From Limnobaculum xujianqingii (GTDB taxonomy: Bacteria > Pseudomonadota > Gammaproteobacteria > Enterobacterales > Enterobacteriaceae), in assembly GCF_013394855.1 (NCBI RefSeq), contig NZ_JABMLK010000001.1, forward strand, positions 1,178,001 to 1,242,000: 64,000 nucleotides of DNA, read 5' to 3'. Every line of letters begins with the position of its first letter. Position 1 is the stretch's first letter. The notes beneath the pieces are model-generated. The model did not search any database. It saw only the letters and a list, made by a program, of their open reading frames with translations, and was not told where the DNA came from. A program made the translations under genes and the position numbers. Positions 46,334-55,307 of this stretch are shown here, piece after piece.

Positions 46334-46377
46334 TTAACTAAGATAAGCCGTTTATTAAATCGATTTATCTTAGTTAA
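46334..46377. promoter_or_regulatory. 13-bp inverted repeat upstream of the large ATPase gene
   Basis: TTAACTAAGATAA (46334-46346) and TTATCTTAGTTAA (46365-46377), perfect, 18-bp spacer. It lies between the yqiK terminator and the ATPase start, where the ATPase promoter should be. Operator or further terminator; no regulator identified. Confidence 0.45.
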
Positions 46378-46485
46378 TTTCTCCGCACACTATGATGGCG
46401 CTTCACCCTACAGGACGTTTGCCATGATACGGAACAATAACTAACGCGACGAAAGCAAACATTGATCAAGGGAACGTTAAACGCC

Positions 46486-49400
46486 ATGTCAGATAGCCAA
46501 GTGAATAATCGAGATCGGGAATTACTGGATAACGCCGTCGCTGAAGGTGGTGCCTACGATATTTTACGTAAACGTTTATCTGAACAGGGCCAACAACTGC
46601 ATGAAAAAGCCTGGACCCTCAACGAGCGTCGTCTGGCTGAATTTGGCAAAAGCCAAATGGATATCATCGGTCGAATTCGCATTCGTACTGAAAATAACTG
46701 CGTTGCTCGCGATATTGTCCGGGTTGGTGAATGGCTACTGTTTGGCTATAACGTATTTATTGGTCTGAAGAGAGAAACCCGAATCGAAGACGTTTTCTCC
46801 CTGTATCGTTTAACCGAGCAAAACGGTGAATATGATGTTGAATCCGTCGCCTTAACCGGAACTTTCCTGAATATCACCAGCTTTGTTCAGGATTTCAATG
46901 AGCTTTATACCTATTACAAAAACACCCAGCTATTACAATTAGTAGAGCGCGACGGAAAACTTCTGGCCAGCTTCCAGATTGGTGAACGCATCACCGATAT
47001 TCGGGTGTTCCGCTGGTCCATCTCCAGCGATAAAAAAGAAATTAAGTATATTGATAATCGCGGTGAACGGGATATCGCCCTGCCCCCGGCTTACGATTTC
47101 GAATGGCACAAAACTACCCGCGAGAATACCGTTAACGGCCGTTATCCACATATGAATATTCTGGATACCGTATTTGTTGAAACCATTGGTGGTGACCTGA
47201 CCATTAAGTGTGAAAACAACACCGAAGATGGCCTGGGTATTTATCGTGAAGCCGTACTGGATAAAACCCAGTCGCTGGATGATGCGCAAATTGAGTATGC
47301 ACAAACTGGTAGCCTGATTCTGCTGAAAATTCTCCCCTATCGGGAGGATAGCTGGCGTTATCTGGTGTACAACACTCTAACGCAAACCGCCCAGCGTATT
47401 GATGCCATTGGCTTAGCCTGTATTCAGTTGCCGGAAGATCACGGTATTATTTTCCCCGGCGGTTACTATCTGCAAAACGGTGAATATAAAGCTTTCGATC
47501 AGCCAATGACCGGTATGCGTTTTCGTCGTATTCGTCGTTCACCTAATGGCGAAGATGTTCTGTATATTTTTTACGAACCAAACTTTGGCCGCATTGCCCT
47601 GTTCAATTACAACATGATTGAACGTAAGTTACAGAATCCATTGTTTGGTCACGGATATGCCATGCTGGAAGATGGTCGCATGGTGTTATTTGAAGGACAG
47701 TCAGACGAACCAACCCGCATTCATCCAATGCAAGTCTGGCAAACCCCCTTCTATTCTGATGAATACGCAGCCCTTCAGCCGGCAAAAAATAGCTTTTTTG
47801 GCCGCATTGGCAATGCTGAACTGGTGCGTGGTATTTCTGACTTATACCACATCGCCAGAGAGATAGAACAACAACAAATCTCTTCCCAACTGTATGAAAA
47901 ACTCAGTCTGGATGCTAAGCGATTAATCGATATCTATTACTGGCTGAACGATGAACATAGCCTGCATGCCTCTATTTTACTGAAAGAGATCGCTAATACC
48001 GGCGAGCTGGTACTGGACGAATATGAAAAAGTAGAAAGCATTCGCCGTCAGTCTTCCCGGGCAATGAATGAAGCGACCAGCCGTCAGAAGCAGCTGTTAT
48101 CATCCATGCTGCCGGACAGCTGGGTTAACGCCCAACAGTTTGTTGATGCACTAAATGAACTGAATGTGCAGCGCGGTCATCTGATCACCCTACGGGATTA
48201 TCGTTATATTGATTTAGCCAGTCTGGATGAGATGGAGCAACAACTGACTGCCAGTCAGGAGCGAATTTCGCTTGCTACTGCCGAGTTTCTCGCCAGTGAA
48301 AAAGCGCTACAGCCATTTACCTTACAGTTGCAGGAACTGGAAAAACAAACTCAGGAAGCACGTAACAGCGCTCAGCTCAATGAACCACTAGCTGGCATGG
48401 ATAAGATGTCTGCCGATCTGGATATGCTATCCAATCTGATGGCTTCACTGAAGTTTGAAGATACCACTCAACAAACCGGCATTATCGAATCTATCTCCGA
48501 GATCTATGCCCGATTGAATCAGGCTCGAGCTCGTTTGCAGCAACGTCGTAAAGAACAAGGTTCCGTTGAATCTGTTGCGCAGTTTGGTGCTCAATTTAAG
48601 CTGTTCAGCCAGGGAATCACCAATGCCTTAACGCTGGCATCAGATCCGGAACGCTGTGATGAGCAACTTTCTCGCCTGCTGGTTCAGTTAGAAGAGCTGG
48701 AGAGCCAGTTCAGCGGTCAGGAAGAGTTTCTTGGCGATATTCTGAGCAAACGCGAAGAGCTGCTGGAAACCTTCGAAACCCATAAGCAATCGTTGTTGGA
48801 TGAGCGCCAGCGTAAATCACAAAACCTTCAAGTCGCTGCTGAGCGTTTATTAGATAGCCTGCGCCGCAGAACGGCTAAATTCCTGACTCTGGACGAACTG
48901 AACGCCTTTTTTGCTGCCGACCCATTATCGCTGAAAACCCGTGAAATTATTGAGCGTTTACGGGAACTAAAAGACAGCGTTAAAGCTGATGATATTGATG
49001 CCAAATTTAAAGCGGCACGGGATCAGGCGATACGCAGCCTGCGCGATAAATCAGAAATTTTTGAAGATGGTGGCAGCGTTATCAAACTGGGGCCACGCCA
49101 TCGCTTCAGCGTCAATACCCAGGAATTAGATCTCACTATCCTGCCTCGGGGCGAGCAGCTTTATTTGCATCTGACCGGTACTGACTATCAGGAACCTATT
49201 GAGAGCTCAGAGTTAGAGACGCTGAAAGATTACTGGAATATCGCCATTGAATCTGAGTCACCGGAAGTTTACCGCGCTGAATACCTTGCTTATTCATTGA
49301 TCTATGCTGCCAGTAAAGAGCAGGATGGCCTGACTTTCGATTTGCTCAAAACCCAGCAAAACCAGCCTGAAGTGTTAGAAAAAACCGTACGTGACTTCGC

Positions 49401-51423
49401 AGCCCCTCGTTATAAAGAGGGATATGAAAAAGGAATTCACGATCATGATGCGGTTGCGATTCTACGCAAATTACTGCTGGTTGGAGAAAGTGCCGATCTG
49501 CTACGTTTTAATCCATTAGCTCGCAGCCTTGCTGTTTTGCTATGGCAACATAAATATTCAGAAGAGTTACCAGCGCTGTGGCCAGAACGGGCCCGCACCA
49601 GTCTGAATATCAAACAGCTGTTTCGCAGCGATGCCGGTTTATTGGACCTGCAAGCCGAAATAGAAGCGGAGCTTAGCCTGTTTCTGGAACAGTACCCTAT
49701 TCCCTGTCAGTCATATCAACAGTCTCAGGCGGCTGAATACCTCAGTCTGATTTTGGGGCGGACACCGTTAGAATTCAGCTTTAGCAAATATGCCCGAACC
49801 CTGTCGGAAGGATTACAGTCTCAGTTAGAAAAAGCCCATATGTGGAGTGACTTTAACCACTCACAGCAAAATTTGGGGAGTCGCTTGTCTCAGCGTTGGG
49901 TTTTAATAGAAAACTGGCTAAAAGGTCTTTGTACTTTGCCGGAATATCAAGGATTACGTGAATATATTCCGGAAGCTGTGGTACTCATGTTGCTGGATAA
50001 ATCAGTGGTTACCCGCTTTAGTGAAGTTGATCTGCATTTCAGCGTCAGTGATCTGATGGGAGAACATCCCCGTATTCAACAACAGACGCTAACCTTAAGT
50101 CTGGATGACTATTTCAGCCGTATGCGTTACCAGCGTAAGGTGTTTATTCCTGCCTATCAGCGTTATCAATCTGTCAGACAACAGGTGTTAAATCAGCAAC
50201 GTAGTGAACTGCGTTTACATGAATTTAAAGCACGTCCACTCAGCTCTTTCGTACGTAATAAACTGATTAATGATGTTTATCTTCCTATCATTGGTGACAA
50301 CCTGGCAAAACAGATTGGTGCCATTGGCGAAGGTAAACGAACGGATCTGATGGGATTGCTGCTAATGATCTCCCCTCCAGGTTACGGTAAAACGACGCTT
50401 ATGGAGTATATTGCTAACCGTCTGGGGCTGATTTTTATGAAAATCAACGGTCCGGCATTAGGTCACGATGTTCTGTCACTGGATCCGGAGCAGGCACCTA
50501 ACGCTACCGCGCGTCAGGAGTTAGAAAAACTCAACCTGGCGTTGGAGATGGGAAATAACGTGATGTTATATGTTGATGATATTCAACATACCCACGCTGA
50601 GTTTTTACAGAAATTCATCTCATTATGTGACGGTACTCGACGCATTGAAGGCGTCTGGAAAGGTAAGACTAAAACTTATGATATGCGCGGTAAAAAGTTC
50701 TGCGTGGTGATGGCCGGTAACCCTTACACCGAATCCGGGGATGTATTCAAAATCCCTGATATGCTGGCAAACCGCGCGGATATTTATAATCTGGGTGAAG
50801 TCCTGGGGGGTATGGAAGAAGCATTCTCCCTCAGTTATATCGAAAACAGCCTGACCTCTAATCCAGTTCTGGCACCAATGGCGCTGCGGGATATGAACGA
50901 TCTTTATCTATTGGTTGATAAAGCACTGGGTAAACCTTTCACCAGCAATGCCCTTAGCCATCAATATAGTGAAGCTGAAATTAGTGAAATTGTCGCCATT
51001 CTTGAGCGCATTATGGCTATGCGTGATGTGGTACTAAAAGTTAATCAACAGTATATTGCCAGCGCGGCTCAGTCTGATAAATACCGTACCGAACCTGCCT
51101 TCAAACTGCAGGGTAGCTACCGTAATATGAATAAACTTAGTGAGAAGATTTCCGCCGTTATGAACCCGGCAGAAATTCGTCGCATCATTGACGATCACTA
51201 TCTGGGTGAGGCTCAGTTGCTAACCAACGGTGCTGAAGAAAACCTGCTAAAACTGGCTGAAATCCGCGATATGATGTCTCCTGAAGAAGCAAAACGCTGG
51301 ATTCAAATTAAGCATGACTTTATGAGAAATAAATCATTAGGTGGTGATAATACCGATATTGGAGGACGGGTTGTTGCACAACTGGCCGATCTGGTAGAAA
51401 GCGTTCAGGCCTTAAGGAATTAA
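46486..51423 (+). CDS. Giant AAA+ ATPase of the DUF3686 / 'DNA repair ATPase' type
   Basis: About 1645 residues from the ATG at 46486 (MSDSQVNNRDRELLDNAVAEGG); a TTG at 46462 is an alternative. The N-terminal ~450 residues (DIIGRIRIRTENNCVARDIVRVGEWLLFGYNV and a beta-rich repeat-like section) fit the DUF3686 domain as I remember it. A coiled-coil belt rich in Q, E and R spans about 520-830. The C-terminal AAA+ module has Walker A SPPGYGKTT (about 1295), Walker B VMLYVDDIQHTHAEF (about 1358), sensor VVMAGNPYTESGD and an arginine-rich MLANRADIYNLGE. There is no signal peptide. 'DNA repair' is only a database label; I see no nuclease or helicase motif. Downstream of yqiJK, 7 bp before the rhomboid gene. 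Confidence 0.85.
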   Translation: MSDSQVNNRDRELLDNAVAEGGAYDILRKRLSEQGQQLHEKAWTLNERRLAEFGKSQMDIIGRIRIRTENNCVARDIVRVGEWLLFGYNVFIGLKRETRIEDVFSLYRLTEQNGEYDVESVALTGTFLNITSFVQDFNELYTYYKNTQLLQLVERDGKLLASFQIGERITDIRVFRWSISSDKKEIKYIDNRGERDIALPPAYDFEWHKTTRENTVNGRYPHMNILDTVFVETIGGDLTIKCENNTEDGLGIYREAVLDKTQSLDDAQIEYAQTGSLILLKILPYREDSWRYLVYNTLTQTAQRIDAIGLACIQLPEDHGIIFPGGYYLQNGEYKAFDQPMTGMRFRRIRRSPNGEDVLYIFYEPNFGRIALFNYNMIERKLQNPLFGHGYAMLEDGRMVLFEGQSDEPTRIHPMQVWQTPFYSDEYAALQPAKNSFFGRIGNAELVRGISDLYHIAREIEQQQISSQLYEKLSLDAKRLIDIYYWLNDEHSLHASILLKEIANTGELVLDEYEKVESIRRQSSRAMNEATSRQKQLLSSMLPDSWVNAQQFVDALNELNVQRGHLITLRDYRYIDLASLDEMEQQLTASQERISLATAEFLASEKALQPFTLQLQELEKQTQEARNSAQLNEPLAGMDKMSADLDMLSNLMASLKFEDTTQQTGIIESISEIYARLNQARARLQQRRKEQGSVESVAQFGAQFKLFSQGITNALTLASDPERCDEQLSRLLVQLEELESQFSGQEEFLGDILSKREELLETFETHKQSLLDERQRKSQNLQVAAERLLDSLRRRTAKFLTLDELNAFFAADPLSLKTREIIERLRELKDSVKADDIDAKFKAARDQAIRSLRDKSEIFEDGGSVIKLGPRHRFSVNTQELDLTILPRGEQLYLHLTGTDYQEPIESSELETLKDYWNIAIESESPEVYRAEYLAYSLIYAASKEQDGLTFDLLKTQQNQPEVLEKTVRDFAAPRYKEGYEKGIHDHDAVAILRKLLLVGESADLLRFNPLARSLAVLLWQHKYSEELPALWPERARTSLNIKQLFRSDAGLLDLQAEIEAELSLFLEQYPIPCQSYQQSQAAEYLSLILGRTPLEFSFSKYARTLSEGLQSQLEKAHMWSDFNHSQQNLGSRLSQRWVLIENWLKGLCTLPEYQGLREYIPEAVVLMLLDKSVVTRFSEVDLHFSVSDLMGEHPRIQQQTLTLSLDDYFSRMRYQRKVFIPAYQRYQSVRQQVLNQQRSELRLHEFKARPLSSFVRNKLINDVYLPIIGDNLAKQIGAIGEGKRTDLMGLLLMISPPGYGKTTLMEYIANRLGLIFMKINGPALGHDVLSLDPEQAPNATARQELEKLNLALEMGNNVMLYVDDIQHTHAEFLQKFISLCDGTRRIEGVWKGKTKTYDMRGKKFCVVMAGNPYTESGDVFKIPDMLANRADIYNLGEVLGGMEEAFSLSYIENSLTSNPVLAPMALRDMNDLYLLVDKALGKPFTSNALSHQYSEAEISEIVAILERIMAMRDVVLKVNQQYIASAAQSDKYRTEPAFKLQGSYRNMNKLSEKISAVMNPAEIRRIIDDHYLGEAQLLTNGAEENLLKLAEIRDMMSPEEAKRWIQIKHDFMRNKSLGGDNTDIGGRVVAQLADLVESVQALRN

Positions 51424-51430
51424 ATCAATA

Positions 51431-52003
51431 GTGAAACTGTGGATACAACAGCGGATTAAAATCCTGAGTCTGATAACCGTCATTCTGGTTGGTTTACAAC
51501 TGGTAAACTCGCTGACCGGTGGGTTTCTGAATCATTTCGGTATTCTTCCTCGCTCAGCGCAGGGTCTATTGGGTATTCTATTTTCGCCTTTTCTACATCG
51601 GGACTGGGAGCACTTATTAAGTAATTTACCAATATTACTGATATTAAGTGCATTATTATTAACTCACTCAGTACGCTACTACCTCAGTGCCAGCACTTTT
51701 ATTATTTTATTCGGTGGGCTGCTGGTATGGATTTTTGCTCGTAGCGCTATTCATATTGGTGCCAGCGGTTGGATTTTTGGCTTATGGATGTTATTGCTGG
51801 CAAATGCATTTACTCGAAGAAAAATACTCGACTTTGTTTATGCGGCATTAATCCTACTTTATTACGGTGGACTGGCTTCAGGCCTGCTGCCGGGCGATCC
51901 GGATATTTCCACTGAAGGCCATATTGCAGGAGCCATAGCCGGGCTCTGCTTTGCTCTGCTAACCCGAAAACTTATTTCTGACAATAAGATAAACACCCCT
52001 TAA
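51431..52003 (+). CDS. Rhomboid-family intramembrane serine protease
   Basis: 190 residues with about six hydrophobic helices. Catalytic elements are intact: H61-x3-N65 (WEHLLSN), the serine motif GASG with Ser112, and the histidine in EGHIAGAIAG (His164). The GTG start (MKLWIQQRIKIL) lies 7 bp after the ATPase stop, so the two are probably co-translated. It is not GlpG or RarA-linked; it lacks the N-terminal cytoplasmic domain of GlpG. The substrate is unknown; membrane proteins of the YqiJ/YqiK complex are an obvious guess. Confidence 0.88.
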   Translation: MKLWIQQRIKILSLITVILVGLQLVNSLTGGFLNHFGILPRSAQGLLGILFSPFLHRDWEHLLSNLPILLILSALLLTHSVRYYLSASTFIILFGGLLVWIFARSAIHIGASGWIFGLWMLLLANAFTRRKILDFVYAALILLYYGGLASGLLPGDPDISTEGHIAGAIAGLCFALLTRKLISDNKINTP

Positions 52004-52311
52004 CCTTATAAAGAGGTTAATAAAGCTACATTTCAGGATGATTATCTGCCTAAATCCTTAGATACATGGAATTATCACAACACACTCTTATGCCTTTTCC
52101 ATCAAAAAAACTAATCTTCTGGTTTTAGCTAACAATTTTGACATTAACGTCTTTATTTTACAGTCTGATTACCGCAAACTATCAGCGCCTTATACTGGCG
52201 TCTCGTTCGAAATTAGAATAACTAAAATATACCGCGGTTTCGCTCGAATACATAAGCTTTGGTGAGCAACCTTTATTTGCTTATCTCATTGATTTATGGA
52301 TAAAACAGGTT
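52004..52311. other. Intergenic region before the phospholipase D-like gene
   Basis: 308 bp. A small hairpin TTAACCT..AGGTTAA (52000-52020) overlaps the rhomboid stop codon. Otherwise AT-rich with nothing recognised; it may hold a promoter for the next gene. Confidence 0.4.
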
Positions 52312-52995
52312 ATGGATAATAAAGAGCTCGAACACTACCTTGAAAGCACTCTGGCGGATTTAACATTAAGTCAGAGTGAGCGCGTAAAACTAAGAGAGTT
52401 AAGTCAGGTTCTGGATACTGAGCAATCAGGATTTATGCGTAATCGTGCTTTTGATTTAGTTCGGGCTCAATTAAATACGGCACCAGAAAATCTTCAGCCG
52501 GTATTAAAGTGGCTGGAAATGGTGATAAAAACCATTGATATTGCTAACCAACGCAAAAAAGTAACCTCTTCTGCCTGTTTTTCACCGGGAGATACCTGCC
52601 GGAAAAAAATCTGTGAAATATTGGCACAAACCACATCAAAAGCTGATATCTGCGTGTTTACTATCGCCGATGATATTATTACCGAATCTATTCTTGCAGC
52701 TCATCAACGTCAGGTTCAAATTAGAATAATTACCGATAACGAAAAATCTGAAGATGATGGTAGTGATATTGAATATCTACAGCATAAAGGCATTTCTATT
52801 GTGATGGATAACAGTCCCTATCACATGCATCACAAGTTTGCCGTGTTCGATGACCGCTACTTACTCAACGGTAGTTTTAACTGGACCAAAAGCGCATCCC
52901 AATATAACTATGAGAATATTCTTATAACTGACTCTCCAACGCTATTAGCCTTTTATCAACAGGAGTTTACCCGGCTATGGCAACGATTCAGTTAA
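52312..52995 (+). CDS. Phospholipase D-like (HKD) domain protein
   Basis: 227 residues. The helical N-terminal domain (about 1-80, many E/L/R heptads) has no clear family. The C-terminal single PLD domain carries the motif H173-M/H-K175-x4-D180 (MHHKFAVFD) followed by GSFNWTKSASQYNYEN. This layout matches single-HKD nucleases or cardiolipin hydrolases of the Nuc/PLD6 type, which act as dimers. No signal peptide, so probably cytoplasmic. Follows the rhomboid gene in the same direction; whether it belongs to that operon is unsure. Confidence 0.82.
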   Translation: MDNKELEHYLESTLADLTLSQSERVKLRELSQVLDTEQSGFMRNRAFDLVRAQLNTAPENLQPVLKWLEMVIKTIDIANQRKKVTSSACFSPGDTCRKKICEILAQTTSKADICVFTIADDIITESILAAHQRQVQIRIITDNEKSEDDGSDIEYLQHKGISIVMDNSPYHMHHKFAVFDDRYLLNGSFNWTKSASQYNYENILITDSPTLLAFYQQEFTRLWQRFS

Positions 52996-53184
52996 TGATG
53001 AAACAAGGGAAAACATGGGAATGGAAGTGGCAAACTGGAGGCTGGCTTTTCAGTTTACCCCCCGAAAAAAGGCAGATATACTTCAGAACAAAGGAAGTAT
53101 CACACTGCGCAATGATTGCATATCGCTTCTATTAATTATGCCCGCTATGCAATCCCGTGACTTTCTCCATACAACAGAAATAAT

Positions 53185-54555
53185 ATGAATAATAAAATCA
53201 AACGCTTTATTTTTTGTAGTGGTATTGTTTTTACGTTGGCTGCCTGTTCGAATCCGCCATCACGCCAAAACTTTGACTACTCGCTTTCGCAAGGACAACT
53301 CGAGTTAGCACAGAAAATTGCGTTGGAAGAAGGAGTCTCTTCTGACGTAGATATTGCCACTGAGCTATTGTGGTCTCTTGAAGCAGGCACATTGTTGCGT
53401 ATGAACAGTGAGCTGGACCGTTCAACTAAAGTCTTTGATACCAGTGAAACGCTGATTAAAGAAAATGAGACACAAAATCTGGCGGCATCCGGATTTAGTC
53501 AGGCTGCTTCAATGGTGGTTAACGATAATATTATGGGCTACACCCCTCGGGTATATGACCGCGTAATGGTTAACACCTACAAAGCATTGAATTTTTGGCA
53601 GCAGGCTAATTTTACTGATGCCAGGGTTGAGTGGAACCGGGTAGACGATCGGCAGCGCCGGGCTGCGGAGTATTTTTCCAAAGAGATCAACGCACAAAAA
53701 AGTAGCGTGAAGAGTAATAATCTGGGTGAAACTTACTCTGGTGCAATGGAAAGATTAGGGGATTCTGGGGTTGATGTTGCTAAATGGGCACCTTATGACG
53801 GCTATATCAATCCGGCATCGCTCTACCTGCATGGCTTGTACTTTTTAATTAATAACGAAAGTGCCGCCGACCTGAGCAAGGCCAAAGAGAGCCTGAAGCG
53901 TGCTTACGCCCTGACACGCAGTAAGCAAATTCGTGCCGACCTCAATCTTGCTAACGGCGGCCGTAAAGTTGCTCCTGGCGTTTGGATTGTGTTTGAAAAT
54001 GGTACCGCTACTCATAAAGTAGAACGCCGTATTGATCTGCCGTTATTTTTAGTGACCAGCCGTGTAGTCTATACAGGTATTGCGTTACCAGTACTTGAAT
54101 CAGGTAGTCCGGCGTATCCTTATCTTTCAGTCAATGGAGGAAGACAAACAGAATCATTCGCCAACATGGATAAAATTATTCAGGGTGAATTTAAAACGGA
54201 ATTTACAGGTATTCTGATTAAGGAGTTGACTCGTGCGGTACTGAAAACTGCGGCACAAGCTTCTATGAGAAACTCTGATAATAAGACAGTCAGATTACTT
54301 GGCGCTCTTACCGGCATCGCTCAGGCAGTTACCACACAGGCAGATATTCGCAGTTGGCATACCTTACCCTACGAGTTTCAGGTAACCTATGTGAAATGGC
54401 CAAAAGATGGGCAGCTTCAAATTAATCCATCAGGTGGTGCTGCTATTCAGGTTGATTTACCAGCAACGCCTCAGCCGGTAGTAGTTTATGTAAGGGCGTT
54501 GAACGCGAATACGGTTCCACAGGTCAATCTGTTAACCAGTAAAAACGCTATCTAG
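53185..54555 (+). CDS. COG3014-like outer-membrane lipoprotein
   Basis: 456 residues. Lipoprotein signal with lipobox FTLAAC, acylated Cys at residue 21. The first half (about 30-240) looks TPR-like and helical (QGQLELAQKIALEEG, YKALNFWQQANFTDARVEWNRVDDRQRRA); the second half is beta-rich (PGVWIVFENGTATHKVERRIDLPLFL). I associate it with the uncharacterised COG3014 group, from memory. It heads a three-gene cluster with an LpoB-like lipoprotein and a CsgG-like protein, all exported. Confidence 0.7.
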   Translation: MNNKIKRFIFCSGIVFTLAACSNPPSRQNFDYSLSQGQLELAQKIALEEGVSSDVDIATELLWSLEAGTLLRMNSELDRSTKVFDTSETLIKENETQNLAASGFSQAASMVVNDNIMGYTPRVYDRVMVNTYKALNFWQQANFTDARVEWNRVDDRQRRAAEYFSKEINAQKSSVKSNNLGETYSGAMERLGDSGVDVAKWAPYDGYINPASLYLHGLYFLINNESAADLSKAKESLKRAYALTRSKQIRADLNLANGGRKVAPGVWIVFENGTATHKVERRIDLPLFLVTSRVVYTGIALPVLESGSPAYPYLSVNGGRQTESFANMDKIIQGEFKTEFTGILIKELTRAVLKTAAQASMRNSDNKTVRLLGALTGIAQAVTTQADIRSWHTLPYEFQVTYVKWPKDGQLQINPSGGAAIQVDLPATPQPVVVYVRALNANTVPQVNLLTSKNAI

Positions 54556-54611
54556 CCCTGTTTAACAGGCAGAATTATCATTCTAATCATTAAACTGTAT
54601 TGAGAACTTTC

Positions 54612-55229
54612 ATGATGAAAATTTTAAACAAAAAAACGCTTCTTGCTGCGGCTGTTGCTTTCTCTCTGGTTGGTTGTGCTGAACAAGGCGCTTACTATGT
54701 TGACAGCAAAAATGACAGCGTTGCTGTTATGGGTCTGGATTACAAAGATTTTGAAATGGCAGCGACCAATATGGTTGATGACATGTTAAGTTCTGACCTG
54801 CTGGTTCATCCTCAGGGTGGCCGCTATGTGTTAACCGTAACGGGTATTGTGAATGATACCAATCAGCGTATTGATACCGACCAGTTAACCAAAAAAATTC
54901 GTACCAGCCTGTTAAACTCAGGACGTTTTGTGGTTACTACCGCTATTAACGCCAATGGTCCTGAAGATGAGATGACCCGCAAAGTTCGTGAACTGCGTAA
55001 GTCAAAAATGGTTAACCAAAAAACCGTAAAGAAAGATGGACGCGTTATCGCACCTGACTTCTCCTTAACCGGTAAAATCATTCAGCAGAATCAACGTGTA
55101 AACTCCAGTACTCAACAAGTTGAGTACTATTTCCAGCTAACCCTGACCAATCTGGATGATGGTTTAGCCTATTGGGAAAAAGAGTATCCAATCATCAAGC
55201 GTGGCGACAACCGTACTGCTAGCTGGTAA
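54612..55229 (+). CDS. LpoB-like lipoprotein
   Basis: About 205 residues from the ATG at 54612 (or the next codon); a TTG at 54600 is less likely. Lipobox FSLVGC. The C-terminal domain has the LpoB/YcfM-type layout (GGRYVLTVTGIVNDTNQRIDTDQLTKKIRTSLLNSGRF ... QVEYYFQLTLTNLDDGLAYWEKEYPI). E. coli LpoB activates the peptidoglycan synthase PBP1b, but this protein lacks LpoB's long proline-rich tether, so it is a paralogous type rather than LpoB itself. 44 bp after the first gene and 78 bp before the third gene of the cluster. Confidence 0.75.
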   Translation: MMKILNKKTLLAAAVAFSLVGCAEQGAYYVDSKNDSVAVMGLDYKDFEMAATNMVDDMLSSDLLVHPQGGRYVLTVTGIVNDTNQRIDTDQLTKKIRTSLLNSGRFVVTTAINANGPEDEMTRKVRELRKSKMVNQKTVKKDGRVIAPDFSLTGKIIQQNQRVNSSTQQVEYYFQLTLTNLDDGLAYWEKEYPIIKRGDNRTASW

Positions 55230-55307
55230 TGATTGTCTGGCGTAATGCTGCAGCTCTCTTCGAACCGCAGCATTACAAAACCAACTTAATCCATTAGGGA
55301 TGTCCGA

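Noticed and set aside
46486..51423. Giant ATPase considered as a phage-defence nuclease or SMC protein
   Set aside because: Only one AAA+ module and no nuclease motif are visible; no SMC hinge or paired ATPase halves.
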